Part shown: piece by piece, positions 1 through 9,477 of the stretch
Position numbering within the stretch: the stretch's first letter is position 1
Layout of the letters: every line of letters begins with the position of its first letter
Assembly: GCF_046506625.1 (NCBI RefSeq)
Contig: NZ_JBKFFP010000001.1
Span: 372,001-436,000 of the forward strand
DNA length: 64,000 bases
DNA from: Zhengella sedimenti
Lineage (GTDB): Bacteria > Pseudomonadota > Alphaproteobacteria > Rhizobiales > Rhizobiaceae
Reading direction: 5' to 3'
Notes under the pieces: model-generated
Told to the model about the DNA's origin: nothing
The model's input: only the letters and a program-made list of their open reading frames with translations
Databases searched by the model: none
Translations under genes and position numbers: made by a program

Positions 1-677
1 TGGGGATTGGCGACCCGGCCCATCATGTCGATCAGCGGGCGCAGGCCCGGATCGTGGAACAGCGGTTCGGCGAGCACGAGTTCACGCGGATCGACGCGGG
101 CAATGCCGGCGGCCAGCCCGGTCTCGTCCAAGGCGGCGACACGAAACTCTCCGGTGGACATGTCGGCCCAGGCGAGCGCGTAGCCCTCGCCCTTGACGCG
201 GCCGAGCGCTGCAAGGTGGTTGGGTGCTGCCGGGTCGAGAAGCTTCTCCTCGGTCAGCGTGCCGGGCGTGACAAGGCGGATGACATCGCGGCGGACGACG
301 GATTTCGAGCCCCGTTTCTTCGCTTCAGCGGGATCCTCCACCTGCTCGCAGACGGCGACGCGGTGACCCGCGGCGATCAGTTTCTGCAGGTAATCGTCGG
401 CGGCATGGACCGGCACGCCGCACATGGGAATGTCCTCGCCCAGGTGCTTGCCGCGTCTGGTGAGCGTGATGCCCAGCGTGCGCGCGGCAATCTCGGCGTC
501 GGCAAAGAACAGTTCGTAGAAATCGCCCATCCGGTAGAACAGCAGCGAATCCGGGTTGGCCATCTTGATCTCGATATACTGCTCCATCATCGGCGTGGCC
601 GAGGACAGGCTTTCGGGCGAGCCAAGCGATTGCAGGCCGTGGGGATGGCTGTCTTTGCTGTCTTTGTCCGTTTGCAA
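1..677 (-). CDS. mutS: DNA mismatch repair protein MutS (N-terminal part, cut by window start)
   Basis: MutS recognises mispaired bases and starts methyl-independent or MutL-dependent repair. Only about the first 225 residues are inside the window. Reading the minus strand gives DSLLFYRMGDFYELFF, which contains the Phe-Tyr-Glu mismatch-reading element of domain I, then EDIPMCGVPVHAADDYLQ and HRVAVCEQVEDPAEAKKRG, all typical of domain I, followed by the start of the connector domain. I chose the TTG at 677 because an AGGGGGA stretch lies about 9 bases upstream and rhizobial MutS proteins usually carry about 30 residues before the MMEQYIEIK segment. The tandem ATGs at 590 and 587 are the alternative. 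It diverges from maeB, with 117 bases between the starts holding both promoters. The ATPase domain is outside the window. Confidence 0.9.
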   Translation of the reverse strand, partial: MQTDKDSKDSHPHGLQSLGSPESLSSATPMMEQYIEIKMANPDSLLFYRMGDFYELFFADAEIAARTLGITLTRRGKHLGEDIPMCGVPVHAADDYLQKLIAAGHRVAVCEQVEDPAEAKKRGSKSVVRRDVIRLVTPGTLTEEKLLDPAAPNHLAALGRVKGEGYALAWADMSTGEFRVAALDETGLAAGIARVDPRELVLAEPLFHDPGLRPLIDMMGRVANP

Positions 678-794
678 GGCGGAAAGTCCCCCTGTCGCGA
701 CCCGCAAGGGTCCGAATTTCCCGTTTGGCGATTTACACGCCCGATGTGTAGCCTTATCGAAACTGCTCCACAGCAAAAACTTCCGGAATCGCCC

Positions 795-3080
795 ATGCCA
801 TCGTCAAAGAAACCCCGCCAGGCCGGCACCACCGTCACAGCGCAGGAAGCGCTCGATTTCCACGCGCGGGGCCGGCCCGGGAAGCTGGAGATCACGCCGA
901 CAAAGCCGATGGCGACCCAGCGCGACCTGAGCCTGGCCTATTCGCCGGGCGTGGCGGTGCCGGTGAAGGCCATCGCGGAAAACCCGAGCCGGGCCTTCGA
1001 CTACACGACGCGCGGCAACATGGTGGCGGTCATCTCGAACGGCACGGCGATCCTGGGCCTCGGCAATCTCGGCGCGCTGGCCTCCAAGCCGGTGATGGAG
1101 GGCAAGTCGGTGCTGTTCAAGCGGTTTGCCGACGTCGATTCCATCGATCTCGAGGTCGATACGCAGGATGTCGACGAATTCGTCAACTGCGTGCGTTTCC
1201 TCGGTCCCTCCTTTGGCGGCATCAACCTGGAAGACATCAAGGCGCCTGACTGCTTCATCATCGAGCAGCGTCTGCGCGAGATCATGGACATTCCCGTCTT
1301 CCACGACGACCAGCACGGCACGGCGATCATCGCCGCGGCGGGCCTCGTCAACGCGCTGCACCTGACGGGGCGCGACCTGAAGAACACGAAGCTCGTGTGC
1401 AACGGTGCGGGCGCCGCCGCCATCGCCTGCATCGAACTGATCAAGGCCATGGGCATGCCCGGCGAGAACATCATCCTGTGCGACACCAAGGGCGTGATCC
1501 ACAAGGGCCGGACCGACGGCATGAACCAGTGGAAATCGGCCCATGCGGTCGAGACCGATGCCCGCACGCTGGCCGATGCCATCAAGGGCGCGGACGTGTT
1601 CTTCGGCCTTTCGGCCAAGGGCGCGCTGACGCCGGACATGGTGTCCGACATGGCCGCCAGGCCCATCATCTTCGCCATGGCCAATCCCGACCCGGAGATC
1701 ACGCCGGAGGAAGTGGACGAACTGCGCGACGACGCCATCATGGCGACGGGGCGGTCGGACTATCCCAACCAGGTCAACAACGTGCTGGGCTTTCCCTACA
1801 TCTTCCGCGGCGCGCTGGACGTGCGGGCGACGACGATCAACGAGGAAATGAAGATCGCCGCCGTCAACGCGCTGGCCGAACTGGCGCGCGAGGACGTTCC
1901 CGACGACGTGGCCGCCGCCTATGGCGGCACGCGGCCGCAATTCGGCCCGCAATACATCATTCCCGTTCCGTTCGATCCGCGCCTGATCTCGGCGGTTCCG
2001 GTGGCCGTGGCCAGGGCGGCGATGGACAGCGGCGTGGCGCGCGTGCCGATCCTCGACCTGGAAGCCTATGCCCAGCAGCTTTCGGCGCGGCGCGACCCGA
2101 TCGCGTCGACCCTGCAACGCATCTACGAGCGGGTGCGCCGCCAGCCCAAGCGCGTCGTCTTCGCCGAGGGCGAGGAAGAGCAGGTGATGCGCGCGGCCGT
2201 GGCCTATGTGAACCAGAGGCTCGGCACCGCCATCCTGCTGGGGCGCGAGGAGCAGATGCGGCAGACGGCCAGGGAAGCCGGCGTCGACCTCGACAGGCCC
2301 GGCATCGAACTGGTCAATGCCAGGCTGTCCCGGCGCAATGCCGTTTACGCGGAATTCCTCTATGAGCGCCTGCAGCGCAAGGGCTACCTGTTCCGCGACT
2401 GCCAGCGCATGATCAACAATGACCGCAACCATTTCGGCGCCTCCATGGTGGCGCTGGGCGACGCGGACGCCATGGTTTCGGGCGTGACGCGCAATTATTC
2501 GACCGTGCTGGAGGACGTCTGCCGCGTCATCGACGCCAAGTCCGGCCATCGCATGATCGGCGTTTCGCTGGCGCTGTGCCGGGGCCGCACGGTGCTGGTG
2601 GCCGATACGGCCGTGCATGACATGCCGACATCGGAACAGCTTGCCGACATCGCCGAGGAGGCGGCGGAAATGGCACGCCGCATGGGTTACGAGCCGCGCG
2701 TGGCGATGCTCGCCTATTCCACCTTCGGCCATCCGCGCGGCGAACGCTCCGACCGGGTGCGCGAGGCGGTGCAGATCCTCGACAAGCGCCGGGTGGATTT
2801 CGAGTATGACGGCGAGATGGCCGCCGACGTGGCGCTGAACGAATCGCTGATGGAGCAATATCCCTTCATCCGGCTTTCCGGTCCGGCCAACGTCTTGGTG
2901 ATGCCGGCCTTCCATTCGGCATCCATCGCTACCAAGATGCTGCAGGAACTGGGCGGCTCGACGGTGATCGGACCGCTGCTGGTCGGCCTGGAGAAATCGG
3001 TGCAGATCGTGCCGATGAACGCCAAGGATTCCGACATCGTGAACATGGCGGTGATCGCGGCCTACAACGCGGGAAGCTGA
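795..3080 (+). CDS. maeB: NADP-dependent malic enzyme with C-terminal phosphotransacetylase-like domain
   Basis: Oxidatively decarboxylates malate to pyruvate in the cytoplasm and supplies NADPH for growth on C4 acids and lipids. The product is 761 residues, the usual length of the MaeB two-domain family. The N-terminal malic enzyme half shows LAYSPGVAVP (catalytic Tyr region, about residues 50-60), the FHDDQHGTA signature and the nucleotide-binding run VCNGAGAAAIAC. From about residue 430 a phosphate-acetyltransferase-like domain begins (VVFAEGEEEQVMRAAVAYV). In the family this domain acts as an acetyl-CoA-sensing regulatory module rather than an active transferase. The reading frame stays open far upstream (to about position 54), but that part is antisense to mutS and shows no malic-enzyme similarity, so the ATG at 795 is taken. 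glnD follows after 50 bases. Confidence 0.96.
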   Translation: MPSSKKPRQAGTTVTAQEALDFHARGRPGKLEITPTKPMATQRDLSLAYSPGVAVPVKAIAENPSRAFDYTTRGNMVAVISNGTAILGLGNLGALASKPVMEGKSVLFKRFADVDSIDLEVDTQDVDEFVNCVRFLGPSFGGINLEDIKAPDCFIIEQRLREIMDIPVFHDDQHGTAIIAAAGLVNALHLTGRDLKNTKLVCNGAGAAAIACIELIKAMGMPGENIILCDTKGVIHKGRTDGMNQWKSAHAVETDARTLADAIKGADVFFGLSAKGALTPDMVSDMAARPIIFAMANPDPEITPEEVDELRDDAIMATGRSDYPNQVNNVLGFPYIFRGALDVRATTINEEMKIAAVNALAELAREDVPDDVAAAYGGTRPQFGPQYIIPVPFDPRLISAVPVAVARAAMDSGVARVPILDLEAYAQQLSARRDPIASTLQRIYERVRRQPKRVVFAEGEEEQVMRAAVAYVNQRLGTAILLGREEQMRQTAREAGVDLDRPGIELVNARLSRRNAVYAEFLYERLQRKGYLFRDCQRMINNDRNHFGASMVALGDADAMVSGVTRNYSTVLEDVCRVIDAKSGHRMIGVSLALCRGRTVLVADTAVHDMPTSEQLADIAEEAAEMARRMGYEPRVAMLAYSTFGHPRGERSDRVREAVQILDKRRVDFEYDGEMAADVALNESLMEQYPFIRLSGPANVLVMPAFHSASIATKMLQELGGSTVIGPLLVGLEKSVQIVPMNAKDSDIVNMAVIAAYNAGS

Positions 3081-3130
3081 TTCCCCGGACAACGCATGGC
3101 CGCCCTCGCCGACGACAAGGACATCCGCCC

Positions 3131-5926
3131 ATGGCCCGCGTGCCGCTCAAGCTGAACGAGATGATCGACGCCGACGCGCTGCGCGCGGACCTGACGGCGC
3201 TGACCGGCACGGATGGCGACGGCTCGGACCTGGCGATACGGGCGCGCGTTCTGGAGAAGCTGAAGCAGGCCATGGCGGACGGCCGCGAACGGGCGGAGGC
3301 CATGCTGCTGGCCGATGGCGGCGGCACGGCCTGCGCGGTGCGGCTTTCGCACCTGATGGACGAGGTCATCCGGGTTCTCTACGATTTCGCCGTCACCCAC
3401 GTCTACCGGTCGAAGAACCCGAGCCAGGCGGAACGGATGTCCGTGGTTGCCGTGGGCGGCTACGGACGCGGCACGCTGGCGCCCGGCTCCGACATCGACC
3501 TGTTGTTCCTGCTGCCCTACAAGCAGACGCCGTGGGGCGAGCAGGTGGTGGAGTACATGCTCTACATGCTGTGGGACATGGGCCTGAAGGTGGGCCATGC
3601 CACCCGCAACATCGAGGAGTGCATCCGCCTGTCGCGCGGCGACATCACCATCCGCACCGCCGTGCTGGAAGCGCGCTACCTGTGGGGTGACGAGGGGCTT
3701 TTCGAGGAACTGTTCACCCGCTTCGACGAGGAAGTGGTCAAGGGCTCGGGGGCGGAATACGTACAGGCCAAGCTCGCCGAACGCGACGAGCGCCACGCCA
3801 AGCAGGGCGAGAGCCGCTACAAGGTCGAGCCCAACATCAAGGAGGGCAAGGGCGGCTTGCGTGACCTGCACACCCTGTTCTGGATCGGCAAGTATTTCTA
3901 CCGGGTGCGCACGGCGGAGGAACTGATCGGCAAGGGCGTCTTCACGCGCAAGGAATACAACATGTTCCGCCGCGCCGAGGATTTCCTGTGGGCGGTGCGC
4001 TGCCACATGCATTTCGTCACCGGCAAGCCGGAGGAGCGGCTGCATTTCGAATTGCAGCGCGACGTCGCGGAACGGCTGAACTACCAGTCGAAGCCGGGGC
4101 TTTCGGCGGTCGAGCGCTTCATGAAGCATTACTTCCTCGTCGCCAAGGACGTGGGCGACCTGACCCGCATCTTCTGCGCGGAACTGGAGGAGGAACAGGC
4201 CAAGAAGGCGCCCGGTTTCAACCGCTTCCTGTCCGGTTTCTCGCGGCGCAAGCGCAAGATCCCCGGCACCCAGGACTTCATCATCGACAATGACAGGATC
4301 AACATCGCCAACGAGCAGGTGTTCGAGAAGGATCCGGTCAATCTGGTGCGCCTGTTCTGGTTTGCCGACAAGCACGGGCTGGAATATCATCCCGACGCGA
4401 TGCAGCTTGTCACGCGTTCGCTGAAACTCGTGAACCGCGACCTGCGCCGCGACGCGGAAGGCAACCGGCTGTTCATGGACGTGCTGACATCGGACCGCGA
4501 TCCGGAAATGACGCTGCGGCGGATGAACGAGGCCGGCCTGCTCGGCCGCCTCATCCCGGATTTCCGCAAGATCGTGGCGATGATGCAGTTCAACATGTAT
4601 CACCACTACACGGTGGACGAGCATCTCCTGCGCTGCATCGGGGTGCTTTCCTCGATCGAACGGGGCAGCGAATCGGCGGCGCATCCGCTGGCCAGCCAGC
4701 TCATCCCGGAAATCAAGGCCAACCGGCGCATCCTCTACACCGCCCTTTTGCTGCACGACATCGCCAAGGGCCGGCCGGAGGATCACTCTGTGGCGGGTGC
4801 GCGCATTGCCCGGCGGCTCTGCCCGCACATGGGCCTTGACGCCGCGGAAACGGAAACCGTCGCCTGGCTGGTGCAGGAACACCTGACCATGTCGATGGTC
4901 GCGCAGTCGCGCGATCTCAACGACCGCAAGACCATCGAGGACTTCGCCGACACCGTGCAATCGGTGGAGCGGCTGAAGCTGCTGCTCGTGCTGACCGTCT
5001 GCGACATCCGCGGCGTGGGTCCGGGTGTGTGGAACGGCTGGAAAGGCCAGCTTCTGCGCACGCTGTTCTACGAGACCCAGCTTCTCCTGACCGGCGGCTT
5101 TTCCGAAGGATCGCGCCGCGAGCGCACCGCCCATGCCCGCGCCCGCCTCGCCGAAGCGTTGAAGGACTGGCCCGCCGAAGAGGTCGAGGCCTATACCGAC
5201 CTTCATTACTCGGCCTACTACCTGGTGACGAGCCTGGAAGACCAGATCCGCCACGCGCGTTTCATCCGGGAAACCCAGAAGGCCGGCAAGGCGCTCGCCA
5301 CCGAAGTCCGCACGCTGGCCTTCGAGGGCGTGACCGAAATCACCGTCCTGACGCCCGACCATCCGCGCCTGCTGTCGGTCATCGCCGGGGCCTGTGCGGC
5401 CGCCGGCGCCAACATCGTGGACGCGCAGATCTTCACCACATCGGACGGGCGGGCGCTGGATACGATCATGGTCAACCGCGAATTCGACCAGGACGAGGAC
5501 GAATTGCGCCGCGCCGCGCGGGTCGGCCGGCTGATCGAGGAGGCGCTCGCCGGCAAGACGCGGCTGCCCGAAATGATCGAGAAGAAGAGCAGGCCCAGGC
5601 GCAAGTCGAAAGCCTTCCGGATCGCGCCGGTGGCGGAAATCCGCAACACGCTGTCGCACAAGTTCTCGGTGATCGAGGTGGAGGGGCTGGACCGGCCCGG
5701 TCTGCTGTCGGAGCTGACCGGGGCCATCGCCGACCTGTCGCTCGACATCGCCTCGGCGCATATCACCACCTTCGGCGAGAAGGTGATCGACACATTCTAC
5801 GTGACCGATCTTGTCGGCCACAAGATCGAGAACCCGACGCGGCAGGCGCGCATCAAGGCGGCGCTGACCGGCGTGCTGGAGGACAACGGCGCCACAGGCA
5901 AGCCGCGATCGGCGGCCATGTCATGA
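3131..5926 (+). CDS. glnD: Bifunctional PII uridylyltransferase / uridylyl-removing enzyme
   Basis: GlnD is the primary nitrogen sensor. It uridylylates PII (GlnB/GlnK) when glutamine is low and removes UMP when glutamine is high. The 931-residue product has the full family layout. The nucleotidyltransferase motif is at residues 109-126 (GGYGRGTLAPGSDIDLLF, with both catalytic aspartates). An HD hydrolase domain is near residue 540 (LLLHDIAKGRPEDHS). Two C-terminal ACT domains bind glutamine, one starting TEITVLTPDHPRLLSVI and the other FSVIEVEGLDRPGLLSEL. The ATG at 3131 has AAGGA 8 bases upstream. The stop codon lies 31 bases before murJ, and glnD-murJ-trpS is a commonly conserved order in Rhizobiales, suggesting co-transcription. 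All key residues appear intact. Confidence 0.97.
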   Translation: MARVPLKLNEMIDADALRADLTALTGTDGDGSDLAIRARVLEKLKQAMADGRERAEAMLLADGGGTACAVRLSHLMDEVIRVLYDFAVTHVYRSKNPSQAERMSVVAVGGYGRGTLAPGSDIDLLFLLPYKQTPWGEQVVEYMLYMLWDMGLKVGHATRNIEECIRLSRGDITIRTAVLEARYLWGDEGLFEELFTRFDEEVVKGSGAEYVQAKLAERDERHAKQGESRYKVEPNIKEGKGGLRDLHTLFWIGKYFYRVRTAEELIGKGVFTRKEYNMFRRAEDFLWAVRCHMHFVTGKPEERLHFELQRDVAERLNYQSKPGLSAVERFMKHYFLVAKDVGDLTRIFCAELEEEQAKKAPGFNRFLSGFSRRKRKIPGTQDFIIDNDRINIANEQVFEKDPVNLVRLFWFADKHGLEYHPDAMQLVTRSLKLVNRDLRRDAEGNRLFMDVLTSDRDPEMTLRRMNEAGLLGRLIPDFRKIVAMMQFNMYHHYTVDEHLLRCIGVLSSIERGSESAAHPLASQLIPEIKANRRILYTALLLHDIAKGRPEDHSVAGARIARRLCPHMGLDAAETETVAWLVQEHLTMSMVAQSRDLNDRKTIEDFADTVQSVERLKLLLVLTVCDIRGVGPGVWNGWKGQLLRTLFYETQLLLTGGFSEGSRRERTAHARARLAEALKDWPAEEVEAYTDLHYSAYYLVTSLEDQIRHARFIRETQKAGKALATEVRTLAFEGVTEITVLTPDHPRLLSVIAGACAAAGANIVDAQIFTTSDGRALDTIMVNREFDQDEDELRRAARVGRLIEEALAGKTRLPEMIEKKSRPRRKSKAFRIAPVAEIRNTLSHKFSVIEVEGLDRPGLLSELTGAIADLSLDIASAHITTFGEKVIDTFYVTDLVGHKIENPTRQARIKAALTGVLEDNGATGKPRSAAMS

Positions 5927-5957
5927 GCCGCCGGGCCGTGCGGGGGACGCTGAAGCC

Positions 5958-7541
5958 ATGAGCCTCGTCAACAAGTTCGCCAGCGTGGGCGCCGCGACCA
6001 TGGCCAGCCGCGTCCTGGGTTTCGTGCGCGAGGCGCTGATCGGCGCGGCGCTCGGCGCCGGTCCCGTGGCGGACGCCTTCTACGCCGCCTTCGGCTTTCC
6101 CAACCTGTTCCGGCGGCTGTTCGCCGAAGGCGCCTTCAACTCGGCCTTCGTGCCGCTGTTCGCCAAGGAAGTCGAGAAGGGGGGCCTCGCGGCCGCGCGG
6201 GCCTTCGCCGAACAGGTGCTGGCGGTGCTGTCGGCGGTGCTCATCGCGCTGTCGGGCCTTGCCATCCTTTTCATGCCCGGCCTTGTCGCCACCGTGGTGG
6301 CGCCGCTCTTCGCCGATACGCCCGACAAGTTCGCCATGACGGTGGACATGACGCGGATCATGTTTCCCTATCTCTTCTGCATGTCGCTGGTGGCAATGTT
6401 CTCCGGCATCCTCAATTCGCTGAGGCGGTATTTCCTCGCGGCCATCGTGCCGGTGCTGCTCAACGTGATCCTCGTCGCGGTGGTGGGCCTTGCGCTGTGG
6501 CTCGGCGCCGATGCCACGCTCACCGGCTACTGGATGGCCTGGGGGGTGTTCGCCTCCGGCTTCGCACAACTGGCGCTGCTGGCCATCGGCGTGGCGCGCG
6601 AGGGGCTGAAGCTCGGCCTCATCCGCCCGGCGCTGACGCCCCAGGTCAGGCGCCTGCTCGTGCTGATGGGACCCGCCATCGTGACCGGCGGCGTGGTGCA
6701 GATCAACATCATGATCGGACGCATCATCGCCTCGGCGCAGGACGGCGCCATCGCGCTCCTGAACTATGCCGACCGCATCAACCAGCTGCCGCTTGGCGTC
6801 ATCGGCATCGCCATCGGCGTGGTGCTGCTGCCGGAACTGTCGCGGGCACTGGCGGCCGGCGACGACCGCGACGCCCAGCACCTGCAGAACCGGAGCCTGG
6901 AATTCGCCCTCGGCCTGACGCTTCCGGCGGCCGTGGGCTTCATGGTCATGCCCGAACCGCTGGTCAACCTGCTCTATGAGCGCGGTGCCTTCACGGCGGA
7001 GACGACGCGGCTGACCGCGCAGGCGCTAGCCGCCTTCGCCGCCGGCCTGCCGGCCTATGTCCTCATCAAGGTGTTCCAGCCGGCCTATTTCGCGCGCGAG
7101 GACATGAAGACCCCGTTGTGGTTCTCCATCGTGGCGGTCGTGGTGAATGTCGGCTTCTCGCTGATCTTCTTCGAAGCGATGGGTCACGTCGCCATCGCGC
7201 TCGCCACGGCGGTATCGGCCTGGGTGAACTTCCTGCTGCTGGCCGTGACGCTCTGGCGGCGCAACGACTTCCGGCCCTCGCCCGCCACGTTGCGGCGCGT
7301 CACCATGATCGTACTGGCGGCGGCCGTCATGGGCGCGGCCGTCGCGGCCATCCAGTGGGCGTTGCCGGGCTGGTTCGCAAGTCCGTCGCTCGGCCTGCGG
7401 CTCGCGGCCACGGCCGGCACCGTGCTCGCGGCCATGGTGATCTATTTCACGCTGGTGATCGTCACCGGCGGACTGGACCGGCAGGAACTGGCCCGCGCCG
7501 TGCGCAGGCGGCGCAAGACGCCGCCCACCACCGGAGTCTGA
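5958..7541 (+). CDS. murJ: Lipid II flippase MurJ (MviN)
   Basis: Flips the peptidoglycan precursor lipid II across the inner membrane. The 527-residue protein is almost entirely hydrophobic, consistent with about 14 transmembrane helices of the MOP-exporter fold. The family-typical N terminus is seen: NKFASVGAATMASRVLGFVR, then the loop PNLFRRLFAEGAFNSAFVPLF, which is a strong MurJ signature, and charged residues lie within helices 1 and 2 as expected for substrate binding. The ATG at 5958 follows a GGGGGA stretch. It sits 31 bases after glnD and 147 bases before trpS. Essential in most bacteria; the gene appears complete. Confidence 0.96.
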   Translation: MSLVNKFASVGAATMASRVLGFVREALIGAALGAGPVADAFYAAFGFPNLFRRLFAEGAFNSAFVPLFAKEVEKGGLAAARAFAEQVLAVLSAVLIALSGLAILFMPGLVATVVAPLFADTPDKFAMTVDMTRIMFPYLFCMSLVAMFSGILNSLRRYFLAAIVPVLLNVILVAVVGLALWLGADATLTGYWMAWGVFASGFAQLALLAIGVAREGLKLGLIRPALTPQVRRLLVLMGPAIVTGGVVQINIMIGRIIASAQDGAIALLNYADRINQLPLGVIGIAIGVVLLPELSRALAAGDDRDAQHLQNRSLEFALGLTLPAAVGFMVMPEPLVNLLYERGAFTAETTRLTAQALAAFAAGLPAYVLIKVFQPAYFAREDMKTPLWFSIVAVVVNVGFSLIFFEAMGHVAIALATAVSAWVNFLLLAVTLWRRNDFRPSPATLRRVTMIVLAAAVMGAAVAAIQWALPGWFASPSLGLRLAATAGTVLAAMVIYFTLVIVTGGLDRQELARAVRRRRKTPPTTGV

Positions 7542-7688
7542 CACGCAATATCGCCGGGCAGAGGCGGTCCGGCGCAAAACAGGGCCTTGATCGCAGGCAC
7601 GGGCTCGGCCATAAGCCGTGCCGACAAACCCGCGGGGCGGATGAGCCGCCGCCGGAGCCCTCCACCAGCTTCACGAGAGTTCACGCCC

Positions 7689-8756
7689 ATGAGCAGCTTC
7701 AAACCCCTCGTCTTTTCCGGCGTCCAGCCGACGGGCAACCTGACGCTCGGCAACTATCTCGGCGCGATCCGGAAGTTCGTCGCGCTGCAGGACAGCCATG
7801 ACTGCATCTATTGCGTCGTCGACATGCATGCCATCACGGTCTGGCAGGAACCGGCCGAACTGATGGCGGCAACGCGTTCGGTGGCCGCCGCCTATCTGGC
7901 CGCCGGCATCGATCCGGCGAAACACATCGTCTTCAACCAGTCGCGCGTTGTCCAGCACGCCGAACTGGCATGGATCTTCAACTGCGTGGCCCGCATGGGC
8001 TGGCTGAGCCGCATGACGCAGTTCAAGGAAAAGGCCGGAAAGGACCGGGAGAACGCCTCTGTCGGCCTGTTCGCCTATCCCAACCTGATGGCGGCCGACA
8101 TCCTCGTCTACCGCGCGACCCACGTGCCGGTTGGCGACGACCAGAAGCAGCACCTGGAACTGACCCGCGACATCGCCCAGAAGTTCAACAACGATTATTC
8201 CGACCGCATCGCGGACCTGAAGCTCGGCGTGGAAATGAAGGTCGGCGAAGAGACGGTCAACGGCTATTTCCCGGTGACAGAACCGCTGATCGAGGGACCG
8301 GCAACGCGCGTGATGAGCCTGCGCGACGGCACAAAGAAGATGTCGAAGTCCGATCCCTCCGACCTGTCGCGAATCAACCTGACGGACGAGGCGGAAGCCA
8401 TTGCCCGCAAGATCCGCAAGGCCAAGACGGATCCCGACGCCCTGCCCTCCGAGGTGGCGGGCCTTGAAGGCCGGCCGGAGGCCGCCAACCTGGTCGGCAT
8501 CTTCGCGGCGCTCAGCGATGTGAGCCGCGACGACGTGCTGCGCGATTTCGGCGGGCGCCAGTTCTCCGACTTCAAGCCGGCGCTGGCCGACCTCGCCGTC
8601 GCCAAGCTCGATCCGATCGCCTCGGAAATGCGCCGCCTCATGGCCGATCGCGGCCATATAGACCAGGTGCTGCGCGACGGCGGCGAACGGGCGTCGGTCC
8701 TCGCCGAGGCAACAATGAAGGACGTGCGCAGGATCGTCGGCCTCCTGACCGGCTGA
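7689..8756 (+). CDS. trpS: Tryptophanyl-tRNA synthetase
   Basis: Charges tRNA-Trp with tryptophan. The 355-residue product is the normal length for the bacterial class Ic enzyme. The HIGH-equivalent motif appears as PTGNLTLGNYLGA near the N terminus, with Thr in place of the commoner His in GNLHLG; the E. coli enzyme also has Thr here. The KMSKS loop is intact as KKMSKSDPS near residue 220. The ORF can be extended 34 codons upstream, but the ATG at 7689 starts exactly at the conserved MSSFKPLVFSGVQPTG segment. It follows murJ on the same strand with 147 bases between them that may hold a separate promoter. Confidence 0.97.
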   Translation: MSSFKPLVFSGVQPTGNLTLGNYLGAIRKFVALQDSHDCIYCVVDMHAITVWQEPAELMAATRSVAAAYLAAGIDPAKHIVFNQSRVVQHAELAWIFNCVARMGWLSRMTQFKEKAGKDRENASVGLFAYPNLMAADILVYRATHVPVGDDQKQHLELTRDIAQKFNNDYSDRIADLKLGVEMKVGEETVNGYFPVTEPLIEGPATRVMSLRDGTKKMSKSDPSDLSRINLTDEAEAIARKIRKAKTDPDALPSEVAGLEGRPEAANLVGIFAALSDVSRDDVLRDFGGRQFSDFKPALADLAVAKLDPIASEMRRLMADRGHIDQVLRDGGERASVLAEATMKDVRRIVGLLTG

Positions 8757-8803
8757 ATCAAGCCGGAGGGCGCGGAAGCGGCGCGGACAAGCTGACGCGG
8801 ACC

Positions 8804-8820
8804 GCCGGCTTGCCGCCGGC
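8804..8820 (+). terminator. Possible GC hairpin downstream of trpS
   Basis: A perfect 6-bp stem GCCGGC / GCCGGC with a 5-base loop (TTGCC) lies 48 bases after trpS and before the UspA-like gene. There is no T-run, so this is at best a weak or factor-assisted terminator. Confidence 0.3.
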
Positions 8821-8875
8821 TCGCGGGGGTGGCAATGTGGCGCCCGCGCGAAAGCGGGAAACAGGAAGATGGCGC

Positions 8876-9367
8876 ATGGTTTCGAAACGGCTGAGCCATG
8901 AGGCGGGGCATCGCCGCAAGTTCCTGGCGGTGATCGACGGCACGCCGGAATGCGAACGGGCCGTCGCCTATGCGGCGCGCCGGGCACTCAATACCAATGG
9001 CGCGCTGGTACTCGTCTTCGTGACGGAGCCGGGCGACTTCCAGCACTGGCTCGGCGTGGAGCAGATCATGCGCGAGGAAAACCAGGCTGCGGCGAACGAG
9101 GCGCTCAACACGCATGCGGAACGCATCCGCGCGTCGCTGGGCATCGAACCGGAACTCGTCGTGCGCGAAGGCAAGAAGTCCGAGGAAATCCATGCCCTGA
9201 TCGAGGAGGACCAGGATATCGCCATCCTCGTCCTGGCGGCGGGCACGTCTTCGGAAGGCCCGGGCCCGCTGGTGGCCTCGGTGGCCGGAAAGGGCGCGCC
9301 CTTTCCCATTCCCGTCACGGTCGTTCCGGCGAACCTGACCGATGAGGACATCGAAAGCCTGGCGTGA
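8876..9367 (+). CDS. UspA-family universal stress protein
   Basis: Small cytoplasmic nucleotide-binding protein of the universal stress family, 163 residues. The N-terminal strand KFLAVIDGTPECERAVAYAA is the Usp opening, with the Asp that contacts ATP ribose. Near the C terminus LAAGTSSEGPGPLVASVAGKG resembles the Gly-x2-Gly-x9-Gly-Ser ATP-binding pattern, so it is probably an ATP-binding member. The ATG at 8876 has AGGAAG 7 bases upstream. The longer frame starting at 8810 overlaps the trpS hairpin and lacks conservation. Its place between trpS and nfuA is common in Rhizobiales. No specific stress can be inferred. Confidence 0.88.
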   Translation: MVSKRLSHEAGHRRKFLAVIDGTPECERAVAYAARRALNTNGALVLVFVTEPGDFQHWLGVEQIMREENQAAANEALNTHAERIRASLGIEPELVVREGKKSEEIHALIEEDQDIAILVLAAGTSSEGPGPLVASVAGKGAPFPIPVTVVPANLTDEDIESLA

Positions 9368-9374
9368 TACGGGC

Positions 9375-9403
9375 TTGCCGTCCGGCGCTCGACGCCTTAT
9401 GTT
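9375..9403 (+). promoter_or_regulatory. Predicted sigma-70 promoter of nfuA
   Basis: A -35-like TTGCCG (9375-9380) and a -10-like TATGTT (9398-9403) are separated by 17 bases. Each matches the consensus at 4 of 6 positions. The -10 element runs directly into the Irr-box palindrome at 9401, a layout that suits repression by occlusion. Confidence 0.5.
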
Positions 9404-9419
9404 TAGAACGGTTCTAAAC
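9401..9419 (+). promoter_or_regulatory. Irr box (iron control element) in front of nfuA
   Basis: The 19 bases GTTTAGAACGGTTCTAAAC form a perfect 9-bp inverted repeat around a single central G. The core TTTAGAA-N3-TTCTAAA is the known pattern bound by the haem-responsive iron regulator Irr in Rhizobiales and Rhodobacterales. The site overlaps the predicted -10 region and ends 58 bases before the nfuA start, so iron-limited repression of nfuA is the simplest reading. Irr itself is not in the window. Confidence 0.8.
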
Positions 9420-9477
9420 GAACCCCGACGACACGGTCTGCGGACCTTGACCCGCAGGACGCATGGAGGTTTTGAAG

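Noticed and set aside
54..794. N-terminal extension of maeB that would add 247 residues
   Set aside because: The extension is antisense to mutS and has no similarity to malic enzymes. The ATG at 795 gives the standard length.
804..3092. A 762-codon open frame on the minus strand across maeB
   Set aside because: It is a mirror frame of maeB. The translation is rich in Arg, His and Ala with no recognisable family, while the plus strand encodes complete malic enzyme motifs.
3062..5821. A 919-codon open frame on the minus strand across glnD
   Set aside because: High GC content removes stop codons from the antisense frame. All conserved UTase, HD and ACT motifs are on the plus strand.
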